64,000 bases of DNA from UBA6107 sp964459385 (lineage in GTDB: Bacteria; Chloroflexota; Anaerolineae; Anaerolineales; Anaerolineaceae): assembly GCA_964459385.1 (NCBI GenBank), contig CAYWLG010000001.1, positions 248,001-312,000 of the forward strand. The letters run 5' to 3'. The notes beneath the pieces were generated by a model. The model worked only from the letters and a program-made list of their open reading frames with translations. It was not told the origin of the DNA and ran no database searches. Position 1 is the stretch's first letter, and each line of letters begins with the position of its first letter. The position numbers and the translations under genes are program-made. This document shows positions 1 through 8,366 of the stretch, piece by piece.

Positions 1-1
1 T

Positions 2-718
2 CTCAAAGATCTTAGCTTTGAAGTAAATGACGGCGAGTTTTTGGTGGTGATCGGCCTTTCAGGTTCCGGTAAGTCCACCTTGCTGCGCTGCATCAATCGC
101 CTGATCGATCCAACCGAAGGGACGATCGTGATGGACGGTATCGATATTACGGCCGCCAAGGGCGCAGAACTGCGCCACATTCGCCGCCATATCGGGATGA
201 TCTTTCAGCATTTCAATTTGGTGAAACGTTCTTCTGTAATGACCAATGTGCTCAATGGCCGGTTGGGTTATTTGAACCCCTGGATGACCACCCTTGGTTA
301 CTTCCCTGCCGAAGAAAAGAAAAGGGCCATTCAGGCCTTATCTCGTCTGGGAATTGAAGACAAAGCGAACAGTCGCGCCGATGCCCTTTCTGGCGGGCAG
401 CAGCAGCGCGTTGGAATTGCCAGAACCTTAATGCAGGAACCGCAATTGATCCTGGCGGATGAACCCGTTGCCAGCCTGGATCCTGTTTTGGCCCATTCGA
501 TCTTGCAGTACCTGGAACAGTTGAACAAAGAAGAGAAAGTGACTGTGATTTGCAGCTTGCATTACCTTGACTTGATTCAGCGTTATGCCACCCGTGTGGT
601 CGGTTTAAAGGATGGCATCAAAGTTTTCGAAGGCCTGCCCAGCGAGATCAACCGCGCAAAATTTAAAGAGATTTATGGCGAAGAAGCGCAAGATATCCGC
701 GCTACCGCCCTTGAATAA
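2..718 (+). CDS. phnC: Phosphonate-type ABC importer, ATP-binding protein (5' end outside window)
   Basis: This is the nucleotide-binding subunit that would power uptake of phosphonate, phosphite or a related oxyanion through the two PhnE-like permeases that follow. The frame is open to the left edge: codons before the first in-frame TTG at 41 encode LKDLSFEVNDGEF, normal for the start of an ABC ATPase, so the true start lies upstream. Visible motifs are Walker A (GLSGSGKST), a Q-loop (IFQHFNLV), the ABC signature (LSGGQQQR) and Walker B with the catalytic Glu (LILADEP). 238 residues are visible, so only a few N-terminal residues are missing. The stop lies 5 bp before the first permease start. 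The substrate-binding protein PhnD is not in the window and probably precedes this gene. The family is clear; the exact substrate is inferred. Confidence 0.93.
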   Translation, partial: LKDLSFEVNDGEFLVVIGLSGSGKSTLLRCINRLIDPTEGTIVMDGIDITAAKGAELRHIRRHIGMIFQHFNLVKRSSVMTNVLNGRLGYLNPWMTTLGYFPAEEKKRAIQALSRLGIEDKANSRADALSGGQQQRVGIARTLMQEPQLILADEPVASLDPVLAHSILQYLEQLNKEEKVTVICSLHYLDLIQRYATRVVGLKDGIKVFEGLPSEINRAKFKEIYGEEAQDIRATALE

Positions 719-723
719 ACCTT

Positions 724-2103
724 ATGGCGAATATAAAAGCTCCCAATAGGTTATTAACGGTGCTGCTTTCCTGTCTGCTGCCGGGATTGGGCCAATTGGT
801 GCAGCGAAAGTACCGGGCGGGGATTTCGATCTTTCTCGCTGCGGTAACGGCTTTCGCGATCAGCCTTTGGTACTATACCTCAGATTGGCAGGGCAGTTTA
901 CTCTGGTTTGTGTTCCCGGCTCTGATCTGGATCTGGAACATCTTTGATGCGGTGGCCTACCCTAAGAGCCGCAGTGCCATCATTCCCGTCGTTCTCTGGC
1001 TTATTCTTGCTTATGGCGTGGGTGGCCAGGTAACCGAATTCGATCTAAAAGCGCTGGTTGAAAACTCCAGGCGGTCACAATCCATTTTGCAGAATATGGC
1101 TAAGCTTGATTTCACTCAGCCGCGTACTGAGAAGAATGAGGGCTTTACCACCATCGAGTCGCCCTGTTCCAGCGCGCCAGCTCCTGCCAAACATACTGAA
1201 GGCGAGATCACTGTCTATGTTGAGCAGCCTTGTGCAAATGTGGGCGATGTGATCACGGTGGTCGGAGAAGGTTTTTGGCCGAATCAGGAAACTACCTTCA
1301 TCTGGCAGAACCCGATCGGTGGCCAGGCCATGAAGGCCGAAGCAACCTCAGATGCTTCTGGCAAAGTAACCTTGCAGTGGCAGGTTCTTTCCATTGTGCA
1401 TTCCACCGCGCCAGATCCCACCATTCCGCAAATTCACCGCATTACCGTTATGCAAGAGCGCCCCATTGGAGGCATTGAGCTTTCGTCCACGGGTGGATAT
1501 ATCATTCAAGGCCTTTACGAAACCCTGGCGCTGGCTTTTCTTTCTACGATCATCGGTGCAATTCTCGCCCTGCCGCTGGGCTTTTTGGCCGCGCGCAACC
1601 TGATGAGCGGCAATATCATCGGCAGTGCCATTTATGTGATCATGCGCACGATTTTGAACATCGTTCGTTCCATCGAAGCGCTCATCATGGCCATCATTTT
1701 CGTGATCATCGTAGGGCTTGGCCCATTCCCGGGCATGATTGCGCTTACGATCCATACCACGGCGGCATTGGGAAAGCTTTATTCAGAAGTGATCGAAGGT
1801 ATTGATTCAGGCCCAATCGAGGCCATGCGTGCCACCGGTGCCAATTGGATTCAGGTAGCTCAGTATGGCGTGATTCCGCAGATTGTGCCCACCTTCACCG
1901 CACTGACCATTTACCGTTGGGATATTAACGTGCGTTCTTCGACGATCATCGGTTTTGTCGGTGGCGGTGGAATCGGTTTCTTCCTGTGGCAGTGGATCAT
2001 CCTGCAAGACTATCGGGCGGTCGGCTCGGCATTTGTTGCCATTGCCGTGGTCGTGATCATCCTCGATTTCTTCAGCGCCCGCATTCGCGAACGGTTGGTG
2101 TGA
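724..2103 (+). CDS. phnE: PhnE-like ABC permease with N-terminal membrane segments and an inserted beta-sandwich-like domain
   Basis: Transmembrane subunit of the phosphonate-type importer. Of its 459 residues, only about the last 205 (from roughly 255) form the usual PhnE permease. That part carries the coupling-helix motif (EAMRATGANWIQVAQYGVIPQ) that contacts PhnC. The first 110 residues hold several hydrophobic segments with an LLPGLGQ motif, as in TM2-like small membrane proteins. Residues about 145-245 are hydrophilic, with a pattern typical of Ig/TIG-like folds (CANVGDVITVVGEGFWPN), and probably lie outside the membrane. Ordinary PhnE is about 260-280 residues, so the N-terminal half is an addition. 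The gene starts 5 bp after phnC with no clear ribosome-binding site, which suggests translational coupling. It ends 1 bp before the second permease. Confidence 0.85.
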   Translation: MANIKAPNRLLTVLLSCLLPGLGQLVQRKYRAGISIFLAAVTAFAISLWYYTSDWQGSLLWFVFPALIWIWNIFDAVAYPKSRSAIIPVVLWLILAYGVGGQVTEFDLKALVENSRRSQSILQNMAKLDFTQPRTEKNEGFTTIESPCSSAPAPAKHTEGEITVYVEQPCANVGDVITVVGEGFWPNQETTFIWQNPIGGQAMKAEATSDASGKVTLQWQVLSIVHSTAPDPTIPQIHRITVMQERPIGGIELSSTGGYIIQGLYETLALAFLSTIIGAILALPLGFLAARNLMSGNIIGSAIYVIMRTILNIVRSIEALIMAIIFVIIVGLGPFPGMIALTIHTTAALGKLYSEVIEGIDSGPIEAMRATGANWIQVAQYGVIPQIVPTFTALTIYRWDINVRSSTIIGFVGGGGIGFFLWQWIILQDYRAVGSAFVAIAVVVIILDFFSARIRERLV

Positions 2104-2104
2104 G

Positions 2105-3250
2105 ATGAACAAAGTTAAATCACTTCTCAAATCACTCTCAAAAGTGCTGACCACGGTGGCTGTGATCGCTTTTCTCTATTTGAGCATCAAAGTGACCCAA
2201 CCTGATCTGGGCAAATTGATCTCTTCGGCGCCAAAGGCCAAGTCGATCCTTTCTCAATTATCCTCGCCGGAAATTCTTGATCGCCAATCAGGAATAGAAA
2301 CTTATTCGCTGGCGGTTCCTGTGCCCTGTGGCAGTGCTGAAAACGGGGTCGCCGCCGATTCAGGCCCACGTCTGGTGGTGGAACCGGCCTGTGGTGAAGT
2401 AAAAGACAAGTTGACCCTGAAAGGCTACGACCTGCCTAAAAACGCAAAAGTGTCGCTGCGTTGGATTTTGCCCACCGGCGGCCTGTTGAGCATCCGCAAT
2501 GCCACCACTGACGCCAACGGCGAACTGAACGAAACGATCGAGCTGCGGCCGATTACGGCCACCACCGATGGCACCCCGTCTCAAATTGCCACCGAGATCA
2601 CTTTGCCGGCAGGCAAATTGGTGCCCTCGGCCACTTTGAAAGAAGTGCTCGATACAATGTTCGTCACCATCTTTATGGCGCTGATCGCCACCACCATTGG
2701 TACGATCATCGCGGTGCCATTGAGCTTTTTGGCCGCCTCAAATATCACCCGCAAAGGCGTCGTCGGTTCGGTGGTGTATTACGTCGTGCGAGCCTTCTTG
2801 AACATCATCCGTTCTTATGAACCGCTGGTGCTGGCCACGATATTTGCCATGATCGTGGGCTTTGGCAGTCCGTTCGCAGGTGTTATTGCCCTTTCGATCA
2901 CCACGGCGGCTTCATTGGGTAAAATGTTCTCAGAATCGGTCGAAGGCATTGATTCAGGGCCAATCGAGGCCATCACGGCTACCGGCGCCAATCGCATCGA
3001 AGTAGTGCGCTATGCGGTCATCCCGCAGATCATTCCCGACTTTCTTTCTTTTACCATTTACCACTGGGATATTAACGTCCGTCTGTCCACGATCATTGGT
3101 TTTGTTGGCGGCGGTGGTATCGGGTATTTCCTTTCGCAGCGCATCAACACCCTGCAGTACACCCAGGCAGGTACGGCCTTGCTGGCCATCATCCTGGTGG
3201 TGTGGGCGCTTGATTTCTTGAGTGCCGAGATCCGCAAACAATTGATCTAA
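2105..3250 (+). CDS. phnE: Second PhnE-like ABC permease with extracytoplasmic insert
   Basis: Second permease of the importer, presumably pairing with the first as a heterodimer. After one N-terminal membrane segment (about residues 15-30) comes a hydrophilic stretch of about 140 residues. Part of it (CGEVKDKLTLKGYDLPKN, then a TDANGEL turn) resembles the insert of the upstream permease. The PhnE-type permease domain fills about residues 180-381. Its coupling motif (EAITATGANRIEVVRYAVIPQI) and the segment INVRLSTIIGFVGGGGIGY nearly repeat those of the first permease, so the two are probably duplicates. The start ATG overlaps the upstream region by a GTGTGAGATG arrangement that favours coupled translation. 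A hairpin terminator follows 12 bp after the stop. Confidence 0.85.
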   Translation: MNKVKSLLKSLSKVLTTVAVIAFLYLSIKVTQPDLGKLISSAPKAKSILSQLSSPEILDRQSGIETYSLAVPVPCGSAENGVAADSGPRLVVEPACGEVKDKLTLKGYDLPKNAKVSLRWILPTGGLLSIRNATTDANGELNETIELRPITATTDGTPSQIATEITLPAGKLVPSATLKEVLDTMFVTIFMALIATTIGTIIAVPLSFLAASNITRKGVVGSVVYYVVRAFLNIIRSYEPLVLATIFAMIVGFGSPFAGVIALSITTAASLGKMFSESVEGIDSGPIEAITATGANRIEVVRYAVIPQIIPDFLSFTIYHWDINVRLSTIIGFVGGGGIGYFLSQRINTLQYTQAGTALLAIILVVWALDFLSAEIRKQLI

Positions 3251-3261
3251 CAAAACGAACG

Positions 3262-3296
3262 AAAAGACCTCGATTTTCACATCGAGGTCTTTTTTA
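3262..3296 (+). terminator. Rho-independent terminator of the phn operon
   Basis: A perfect 10-bp stem (AGACCTCGAT at 3265-3274 with ATCGAGGTCT at 3281-3290) and a 6-base loop are followed directly by a run of T. Confidence 0.9.
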
Positions 3297-3318
3297 AAAT
3301 TGATTATGATCTCTCGTG

Positions 3319-3340
3319 GGGGCAAGGCATGCCTTGCCCC
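3319..3340. repeat. Perfect 22-bp palindrome of an interspersed REP-like type
   Basis: The element reads GGGGCAAGGC-AT-GCCTTGCCCC and is fully self-complementary. It sits between the phn terminator and the end of the convergent ydcF-like gene. From memory, GTAGGGGCAAGGCATGCCTTGCCCC-like palindromes are scattered in intergenic regions of several bacterial phyla. Only one copy is seen in this window, so its repeat nature is not shown here. Confidence 0.55.
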
Positions 3341-3356
3341 TACCGTATTTTGTCTG

Positions 3357-4151
3357 TTACAACCAGCCGTTGAAGTGATACATCAAGCGGCCGATATATT
3401 CTTTTAGCGATTTCGTTGTCAAGGCCAGGTTGCTGTAATTTGGAACAAGATTGATGGCCAGTTCCTGAATATCGGGATGCCACAGGTTGTTCCAGGCAGC
3501 TTCAGTAACATTAAAATCGGCCGGCGAAGGAATGACCTCGCAGCCTTGTTTTTCAAACACCCCAATTGAACGCGGCATGTGCATGGCCGAAGTGACCAAA
3601 ATCACCGTCTTGGCCCCCTTCTCTTTGAGCATCTGGCAGCTATAAAGGGCATCCTCATAGGTATTTTGTGATTCTCCTTGCAGCCAGAGGGCCTCATTGG
3701 GCACGCCGAGCATGTTCATTACCTGGGCCATATCGGCGGCCGGGGAAGTATCGCTGATATCCAAAAAGTCAATGTCGCCACCGCTCAAAAGCACGTAGGG
3801 TGCAATGCCCTCTTTATACAAACTGGCACCGTGAAAAAGGCGGTCCACTGCGCCGTTAAGCTCCACTTCAGGACGTGGCGCCAGCGCAGGTTCAGTGGCA
3901 CCGCCCAGCACCACGATTGCATCGGCTTTGGGCAGAGACTCGGTGGGCAGATATTGCCATTCGAGTGATTTTGCCAGCGTATAGGCTACATATTTGTTGC
4001 CGCCCAAAAAGAGCGCGAAGAAAGCCACTGCCACACAAAAGATCGCAAATTTATGTTTTTTCCAAAACAGCAAGGTCAAAAAGAGCAGCAACGCTGCCAG
4101 CCCAAGCGGGTAGACAAAAAGGGGTAAAAACTTTGATAGGAAAGTGAACAT
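3357..4151 (-). CDS. YdcF/ElyC-family (DUF218) membrane-anchored protein
   Basis: A 264-residue protein with two hydrophobic segments near the N-terminus (about residues 8-30 and 33-55). A DUF218 domain follows, marked by ADAIVVLGG near residue 80, LLSGGD near 128, and the later ILVTSAMHMPRS segment. This family includes SanA, ElyC and YdcF, envelope proteins linked to vancomycin sensitivity and lipid-carrier/peptidoglycan homeostasis; the biochemical activity is not settled. An AGGTGA ribosome-binding site lies 5 bases before the ATG. It is transcribed toward the phn operon and stands alone. The family is confident; the role is not. Confidence 0.85.
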   Translation of the reverse strand: MFTFLSKFLPLFVYPLGLAALLLFLTLLFWKKHKFAIFCVAVAFFALFLGGNKYVAYTLAKSLEWQYLPTESLPKADAIVVLGGATEPALAPRPEVELNGAVDRLFHGASLYKEGIAPYVLLSGGDIDFLDISDTSPAADMAQVMNMLGVPNEALWLQGESQNTYEDALYSCQMLKEKGAKTVILVTSAMHMPRSIGVFEKQGCEVIPSPADFNVTEAAWNNLWHPDIQELAINLVPNYSNLALTTKSLKEYIGRLMYHFNGWL

Positions 4152-4240
4152 CGGGTCACCTGTTTTTTAGATCGATTTTGGGTAAGTCTAACACGGAAAT
4201 AGGGAGAAATTAATAAATATGATAAATAAGATATTAATAG

Positions 4241-4268
4241 TTGACATTTAGATTTCTTTTGTTACACT
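4241..4268 (+). promoter_or_regulatory. Candidate promoter of the small DUF5684 gene
   Basis: TTGACA (4241-4246), a 16-base spacer and TGT-TACACT give a -35 and an extended -10. The start codon lies about 30 bases downstream, after a strong GGAGGAG ribosome-binding site. Confidence 0.5.
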
Positions 4269-4298
4269 ATATTAAATTACTGTTACTGGAGGAGAAAC

Positions 4299-4667
4299 AT
4301 GGATAATAATTATGGTTATGGTGGTGGCAGCGTTTTTGGAACGCTGGTCTATATTGCTGTTATCTTGTTCGTGCTCTACAGCCTGTGGCGTATCTTCACC
4401 AAAGCTGGCAAACCCGGTTGGGCAGCGATCATTCCTTTTTACAATATTTGGACGGAGCTCGAGATCGTAGGCCGTCCCTGGTATTGGCTGCTGCTGATGT
4501 TCATCCCGATCGTCAATATTGTGATCGCCATTCTCGTCAGTTTGCGTTTGGCCAAGGTGTTCGGCAAGGGCGGCGGCTTCGCAGTTGGCCTCATTCTTCT
4601 GCCGATCATCTTCATTCCCATTCTGGCTTTTGATAGTTCCACCTATCTTGGCCCAAATGTAGAGTAA
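4299..4667 (+). CDS. Small membrane protein of the DUF5684 type
   Basis: A 122-residue protein with a glycine/tyrosine-rich start (MDNNYGYGGGS) and about four hydrophobic segments. The segment GKPGWAAIIPFYNIW followed by a Trp-rich WYWLLLMFIP stretch is characteristic of the DUF5684 family, whose function is unknown. The start follows GGAGGAG by 5 bases. It is a single-gene unit with its own candidate promoter and terminator. The family resemblance is from memory of the motif; no activity can be assigned. Confidence 0.75.
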   Translation: MDNNYGYGGGSVFGTLVYIAVILFVLYSLWRIFTKAGKPGWAAIIPFYNIWTELEIVGRPWYWLLLMFIPIVNIVIAILVSLRLAKVFGKGGGFAVGLILLPIIFIPILAFDSSTYLGPNVE

Positions 4668-4686
4668 ATTCAGGAAAGATAGCTGC

Positions 4687-4717
4687 AAACCGAGGATTAG
4701 AATCCTCGGTTTTTTTG
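4687..4717 (+). terminator. Rho-independent terminator
   Basis: ACCGAGGATT (4689-4698) pairs with AATCCTCGGT (4701-4710) and is followed by seven T. The innermost pairs probably open to form the loop. Confidence 0.9.
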
Positions 4718-4795
4718 TTAAGATTTGATTGCAAAAATGGTCTGCCAAGTGTATGATAAAAAAGATATTTATTGCCCTCTGCCATTTTATGGAAT

Positions 4796-7700
4796 ATGAG
4801 AACTGATACGATCGTAATTAAGACGAAAATAATGGTGCCACGCCGCCGCAGCGAGGTTCTGTCAAGGCCGCGTCTTTTATCCATTCTGGATGATATTCTG
4901 GATGTGAAACTGCTGATTCTGGCGGCTCCGGCCGGCTATGGCAAAACCTCTCTGCTGGTTGATTTCGCCTATAACACGCAACTGCCGGTTTGCTGGCTGG
5001 GCGTGGATAATTTGGATTGCGATCCGCAGCGCTTCATTGCTCATTTTATTGCTGCGCTCTCCTTAAGGTTTCCCTCTTTTGGCAAGCTGGCTTCTTCTGC
5101 ACTGGCCGATCTAAGCCAGGACAATTTGAACTTTGACCCGGTGATCGCGGCCATCGTGAACGACGCCTACGAGAACATCACCGAACACTTTGTTTTCATC
5201 CTCGACGATTATCACCTTATCCGCGATTGCAAATCGCTGGAGCCTTTTATCAACCGCATCGTGCAAGAGATGGCAGAGAACTGCCATTTCATCATCTCTT
5301 CGCGCGTGCTGCTTACCTTGCCTGATCTCTCACTTTTGGTGGCAAGGAACCAGGTGGCGGGTTTAAGCTTTGAAGAACTGGCCTTTTTGCCTGAAGAGGT
5401 GAAACAACTGATCGCGGTGAATTTTCACCAGACCATCACGGATGAACGCGCCGAAGAGATGGTCTCGCAGACAGAGGGCTGGATCACCGGCCTGCTGCTG
5501 ACAACACAGATCTCCACCCGCGGCAGCGAAGACCGTCTGCGCCTGGCAAAGGTTTCTGGAATCGGCGTCTATGAATATCTGGCCCAGCAGGTGTTTGACC
5601 GTCAGTCAGAAGAAATGCAACTGTTCCTGCTGCGTACCTCCCTGCTCGAAGAGTTCAATGCCCAGATGTGCAGCAAGGTGGTGGGGCATGCCTTGGGCCT
5701 GACGCGTTACCCCTGGCAAGACATGATGCAGCAGATCTTTAGAGATAACCTCTTTGTGCTCTCGGTGGGGGAAGAGACGCAGTATCTGCGCTATCATCAC
5801 CTGTTCAGAGACTTTTTGCAGAATCGCATGCGGCTGCAGTTCCCCGAAGACGCCGCCAAGATCGAAAAAGCACTGGCCAAGAACTGCATCGAAAAGCATC
5901 AGTGGGAACAGGCCTATGCAATTTTAAGTCGCCTCGGTGATGATGACTCGATCTTGAAACTGATCTACGATGCTTCTCCTTTTCTGATCAACAGCGGCAA
6001 ACTGATCACACTTTCCAATTGGTTTGACCAGGTGGCCCCCGATAAGCTACAAACTGCTCCCGAATTGATCTCGATCCAGGCCACGATTCTGCTGGTGCGC
6101 GGCGATGTGGCGGCCAGTATCAAATTGCTGGATCGCGCCATTGACGGCCTGAAAAAGAGCAGCAAAGAGATGGATCTGGGCCGTTCACTTAATCGGCGCA
6201 GCATTGCCAATAATCACCTCGGCAATTACACCGAATCGCTGCAGGACGCCGACCAGGCGATCGCATTGACCGAGAACAAACCCGGTCTGGAATCCATTCG
6301 GGCCGAAGCGTTTCGCATGCGTGGGTTGAGCCTCTTCTCTCAGGGCGATCTGCTGGGTTCGCTCGACGCATTAAACAACTCACGCTACCTCTTTGAATCT
6401 TATGGCAATAAAGAGGATATCGCCGGTGTTTTGATGGAACTGGGAATCGCACAAAGGCGCCTGGGCAATTTCGACAGTGCTGAGAAAGCCTATCAGGATG
6501 CGCTGGAACGCTGGCAAACCTCAGGAAATTCCATGTGGCAGGCAAATGTGCTCAACAACCTGGGCTTTTTGCAGAACCTGCGCGGACAGTATGAGCAGGC
6601 GGCGCTTTCGTTTGAGCGTTCTTTGCAACATGCCCGTCTGGCGGCTTATCCTCGCGTGGAAGGGTTTACCCTGATCAGCTTGGGAGACCTTTATCGCGAT
6701 TTGCGGGCGATTAAAGAAGCTCAGCAGACCTACCAGCTCGCCCACGATCTGACAAACCAGTATCAAGAAAAGAGCATGGTCCTTTATCTGGCATTGTCAG
6801 ATGTCACCACGCTGCGAATTGAAGGAAAGTATGAAGAAGCCCTTGCTGCCTTAAAAACGGCCGAGTCAGCAGCTAAAAAAAGCAGCCTTAATTATGAAAT
6901 AAACCTGTGTAAGTTAGAAGAGGTAACGATTGCTTTGAAGACGGGGAACCTGGCTGATGTGGAAGAGGATCTTAATTATCTTGCCACGAGTTTTGAACAC
7001 CAACGCAATCTCACCGAAGCTTTCCAGGCAAATCTGCTAAAAGTGGTCTATCTCTTCATGACTAAAAAATGGATACAAGGGCAAAATCAGTTTCAGGAAC
7101 TTTATGAATCTAAATTGCACGATTCTGCTCGCAACATTATTACCCAGGTGGGTTTGGAATTTAGAGAGGTGTTCGAGCAAACTGCCCACCATTTAATCGA
7201 ATTTGAACCTGTGCTGGATATGTTAAATATTTTGAATGAGTTCGAGGCAAAAGCACCCGAGATCAGACGCTCCATCAAGCGCCAGAGCAATGTGATTCAG
7301 TTCACCAATTATCAACTGTCGATCAAAGCCTTTGGCCGCATGCAAGTAAAGATCAGCGACCACATTATCACTACCTCAGATTGGAAGTCGCAGACTTCGC
7401 GTGACCTTTTCTTTTATCTGCTTGCCCATCCGGGTGGGGTGACAAAAGAAGAGATTGGTGCAGCGTTTTGGCCGGACTCCACTCCAGAAGAACTGCGCCT
7501 GCGCTTTAAGAACACCGTTTACCGGCTGCGCCGGGCGGTGGGCAATGACGTGGTCAAATACAATGACGACGATACCTACCAATTCAATACCTCTGTTGAT
7601 TATGAATATGATGTAGAAAAGTTTGTTAGAGAGATCAATCAATCCAAGAGCGCTGAAGGGCTGGAGGCTCAGATCAAACATCTGAAGGCCGCCATTGGTG

Positions 7701-8038
7701 CCTATCAGGGGGCCTTTTTGCCGAAGGGCGATCAAAGCTGGATCATTTCGCAACGTGAACAATATCAGCAAATGTTCATCGATAATGGTCTGGTATTGGC
7801 CAATCTGCTCATGCAGCAGGGGCATCATAACAGTGCCATTCAATATTCAAAGCGTGTGCTCGACCAGGACCCGTGCAATGAAGCAGCCTATCGGTTATTA
7901 ATGGTGATCTATGCTTCAATGGAAGATCGTGCTTCTTTAAAACGACAATATGAACTATGCAGACAAACATTGATGAATGAACTGGGTGTGGATCCCACTG
8001 AAACAACGCGAAATTTATACGAAACATTGATGCGCTGA
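4796..8038 (+). CDS. MalT/LAL-type ATPase with TPR repeats and C-terminal SARP (BTAD) DNA-binding module
   Basis: A large transcriptional regulator (1080 residues from the ATG at 4796). The N-terminus (MRTDTIVIKTKIMVPRRR) matches the usual start of MalT/LAL proteins. An in-frame TTG at 4772 would add 8 residues and cannot be excluded; neither start has a good ribosome-binding site. A STAND-type NTPase follows, with a P-loop (APAGYGKTS) near residue 45 and Walker B (FILDDYHLI) near 140. Residues about 430-780 form TPR-like repeats, the usual ligand-sensing part. Instead of the LuxR helix-turn-helix of MalT, the C-terminus has an OmpR/PhoB-like winged helix (about 840-920) and a bacterial transcriptional activation domain (about 940-1075), as in SARP activators. 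It lies directly upstream of the peptide/DUF5317/HD-GYP genes and probably activates them. Confidence 0.88.
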   Translation: MRTDTIVIKTKIMVPRRRSEVLSRPRLLSILDDILDVKLLILAAPAGYGKTSLLVDFAYNTQLPVCWLGVDNLDCDPQRFIAHFIAALSLRFPSFGKLASSALADLSQDNLNFDPVIAAIVNDAYENITEHFVFILDDYHLIRDCKSLEPFINRIVQEMAENCHFIISSRVLLTLPDLSLLVARNQVAGLSFEELAFLPEEVKQLIAVNFHQTITDERAEEMVSQTEGWITGLLLTTQISTRGSEDRLRLAKVSGIGVYEYLAQQVFDRQSEEMQLFLLRTSLLEEFNAQMCSKVVGHALGLTRYPWQDMMQQIFRDNLFVLSVGEETQYLRYHHLFRDFLQNRMRLQFPEDAAKIEKALAKNCIEKHQWEQAYAILSRLGDDDSILKLIYDASPFLINSGKLITLSNWFDQVAPDKLQTAPELISIQATILLVRGDVAASIKLLDRAIDGLKKSSKEMDLGRSLNRRSIANNHLGNYTESLQDADQAIALTENKPGLESIRAEAFRMRGLSLFSQGDLLGSLDALNNSRYLFESYGNKEDIAGVLMELGIAQRRLGNFDSAEKAYQDALERWQTSGNSMWQANVLNNLGFLQNLRGQYEQAALSFERSLQHARLAAYPRVEGFTLISLGDLYRDLRAIKEAQQTYQLAHDLTNQYQEKSMVLYLALSDVTTLRIEGKYEEALAALKTAESAAKKSSLNYEINLCKLEEVTIALKTGNLADVEEDLNYLATSFEHQRNLTEAFQANLLKVVYLFMTKKWIQGQNQFQELYESKLHDSARNIITQVGLEFREVFEQTAHHLIEFEPVLDMLNILNEFEAKAPEIRRSIKRQSNVIQFTNYQLSIKAFGRMQVKISDHIITTSDWKSQTSRDLFFYLLAHPGGVTKEEIGAAFWPDSTPEELRLRFKNTVYRLRRAVGNDVVKYNDDDTYQFNTSVDYEYDVEKFVREINQSKSAEGLEAQIKHLKAAIGAYQGAFLPKGDQSWIISQREQYQQMFIDNGLVLANLLMQQGHHNSAIQYSKRVLDQDPCNEAAYRLLMVIYASMEDRASLKRQYELCRQTLMNELGVDPTETTRNLYETLMR

Positions 8039-8058
8039 TAGACCGATTACAACCACAA

Positions 8059-8090
8059 TAACAGACACCCAATTCAGGTGTCTGTTATTT
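8059..8090 (+). terminator. Rho-independent terminator of the STAND/SARP regulator
   Basis: TAACAGACACC (8059-8069) pairs with GGTGTCTGTTA (8077-8087) around a 7-base loop, followed by TTTAATTT. It separates the regulator transcript from the next operon. Confidence 0.8.
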
Positions 8091-8134
8091 AATTTAAAAA
8101 TCTCTAATCTTTTACTTAAATATTGAGCCCGTCA

Positions 8135-8169
8135 TGAAGCCTACTTTGAAGCCTACCCCCTGCAATAAT
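8135..8169 (+). promoter_or_regulatory. Direct repeats next to an extended -10: candidate SARP-activated promoter
   Basis: The 10-mer TGAAGCCTAC occurs exactly twice, at 8135-8144 and 8147-8156 (12-bp period). Seven bases after the second copy is TGC-AATAAT (8161-8169), a good extended -10. No good -35 is present; the repeats occupy that position. SARP activators are known to bind short direct repeats placed just upstream of the -10, usually with an 11-bp period. The gene for a SARP-type regulator ends about 100 bp upstream. Binding is inferred. Confidence 0.55.
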
Positions 8170-8225
8170 AAATCTGTTAGTTAATAAATTACAAAAAATA
8201 AAAATATAAAAAACAGGAGTCTCCC

Positions 8226-8357
8226 ATGAAAACCAATTTATTCCTCGCTTCCACCAAGATCGCCAAGAACATCCGCATCGTCCTCTTCGTCCTCACCTTG
8301 GCCATGTTCGTATTAGCTGCTGGCGCCCCTGAGTGCATCGGCACCGTCGGTCACTAA
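8226..8357 (+). CDS. 43-residue secreted-looking peptide, candidate signal
   Basis: A short gene beginning ATG AAA ACC at 8226, 6 bases after a clear AGGAG. The product has a basic start (MKTNLFLASTKIAKNIR), a hydrophobic core (IVLFVLTLAMFVLAA) and a short tail (GAPECIGTVGH) with the only cysteine. The pattern resembles a signal peptide with an AxA-like cleavage region (LAAGA), which would release roughly PECIGTVGH. It could be an extracellular signal peptide or simply a small membrane protein; no AgrB-like or radical-SAM maturase is nearby. The stop is 9 bases before the DUF5317 gene, so the two should be co-transcribed. The coding call rests on the ribosome-binding site, composition and position; homologues could not be checked. 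Confidence 0.7.
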   Translation: MKTNLFLASTKIAKNIRIVLFVLTLAMFVLAAGAPECIGTVGH

Positions 8358-8366
8358 TCTGACCTT

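Noticed and set aside
4241..4273. TTGACA paired with TATATT as the promoter of the DUF5684 gene
   Set aside because: The spacer would be 21 bases, too long. The TACACT hexamer with an extended TG motif at a 16-base spacing fits better.
8226..8357. Interpretation of the 43-residue peptide as an AgrD-type cyclic lactone precursor
   Set aside because: No AgrB-like protease is adjacent and the tail lacks the acidic C-terminal region of AgrD. A simple secreted peptide fits better.
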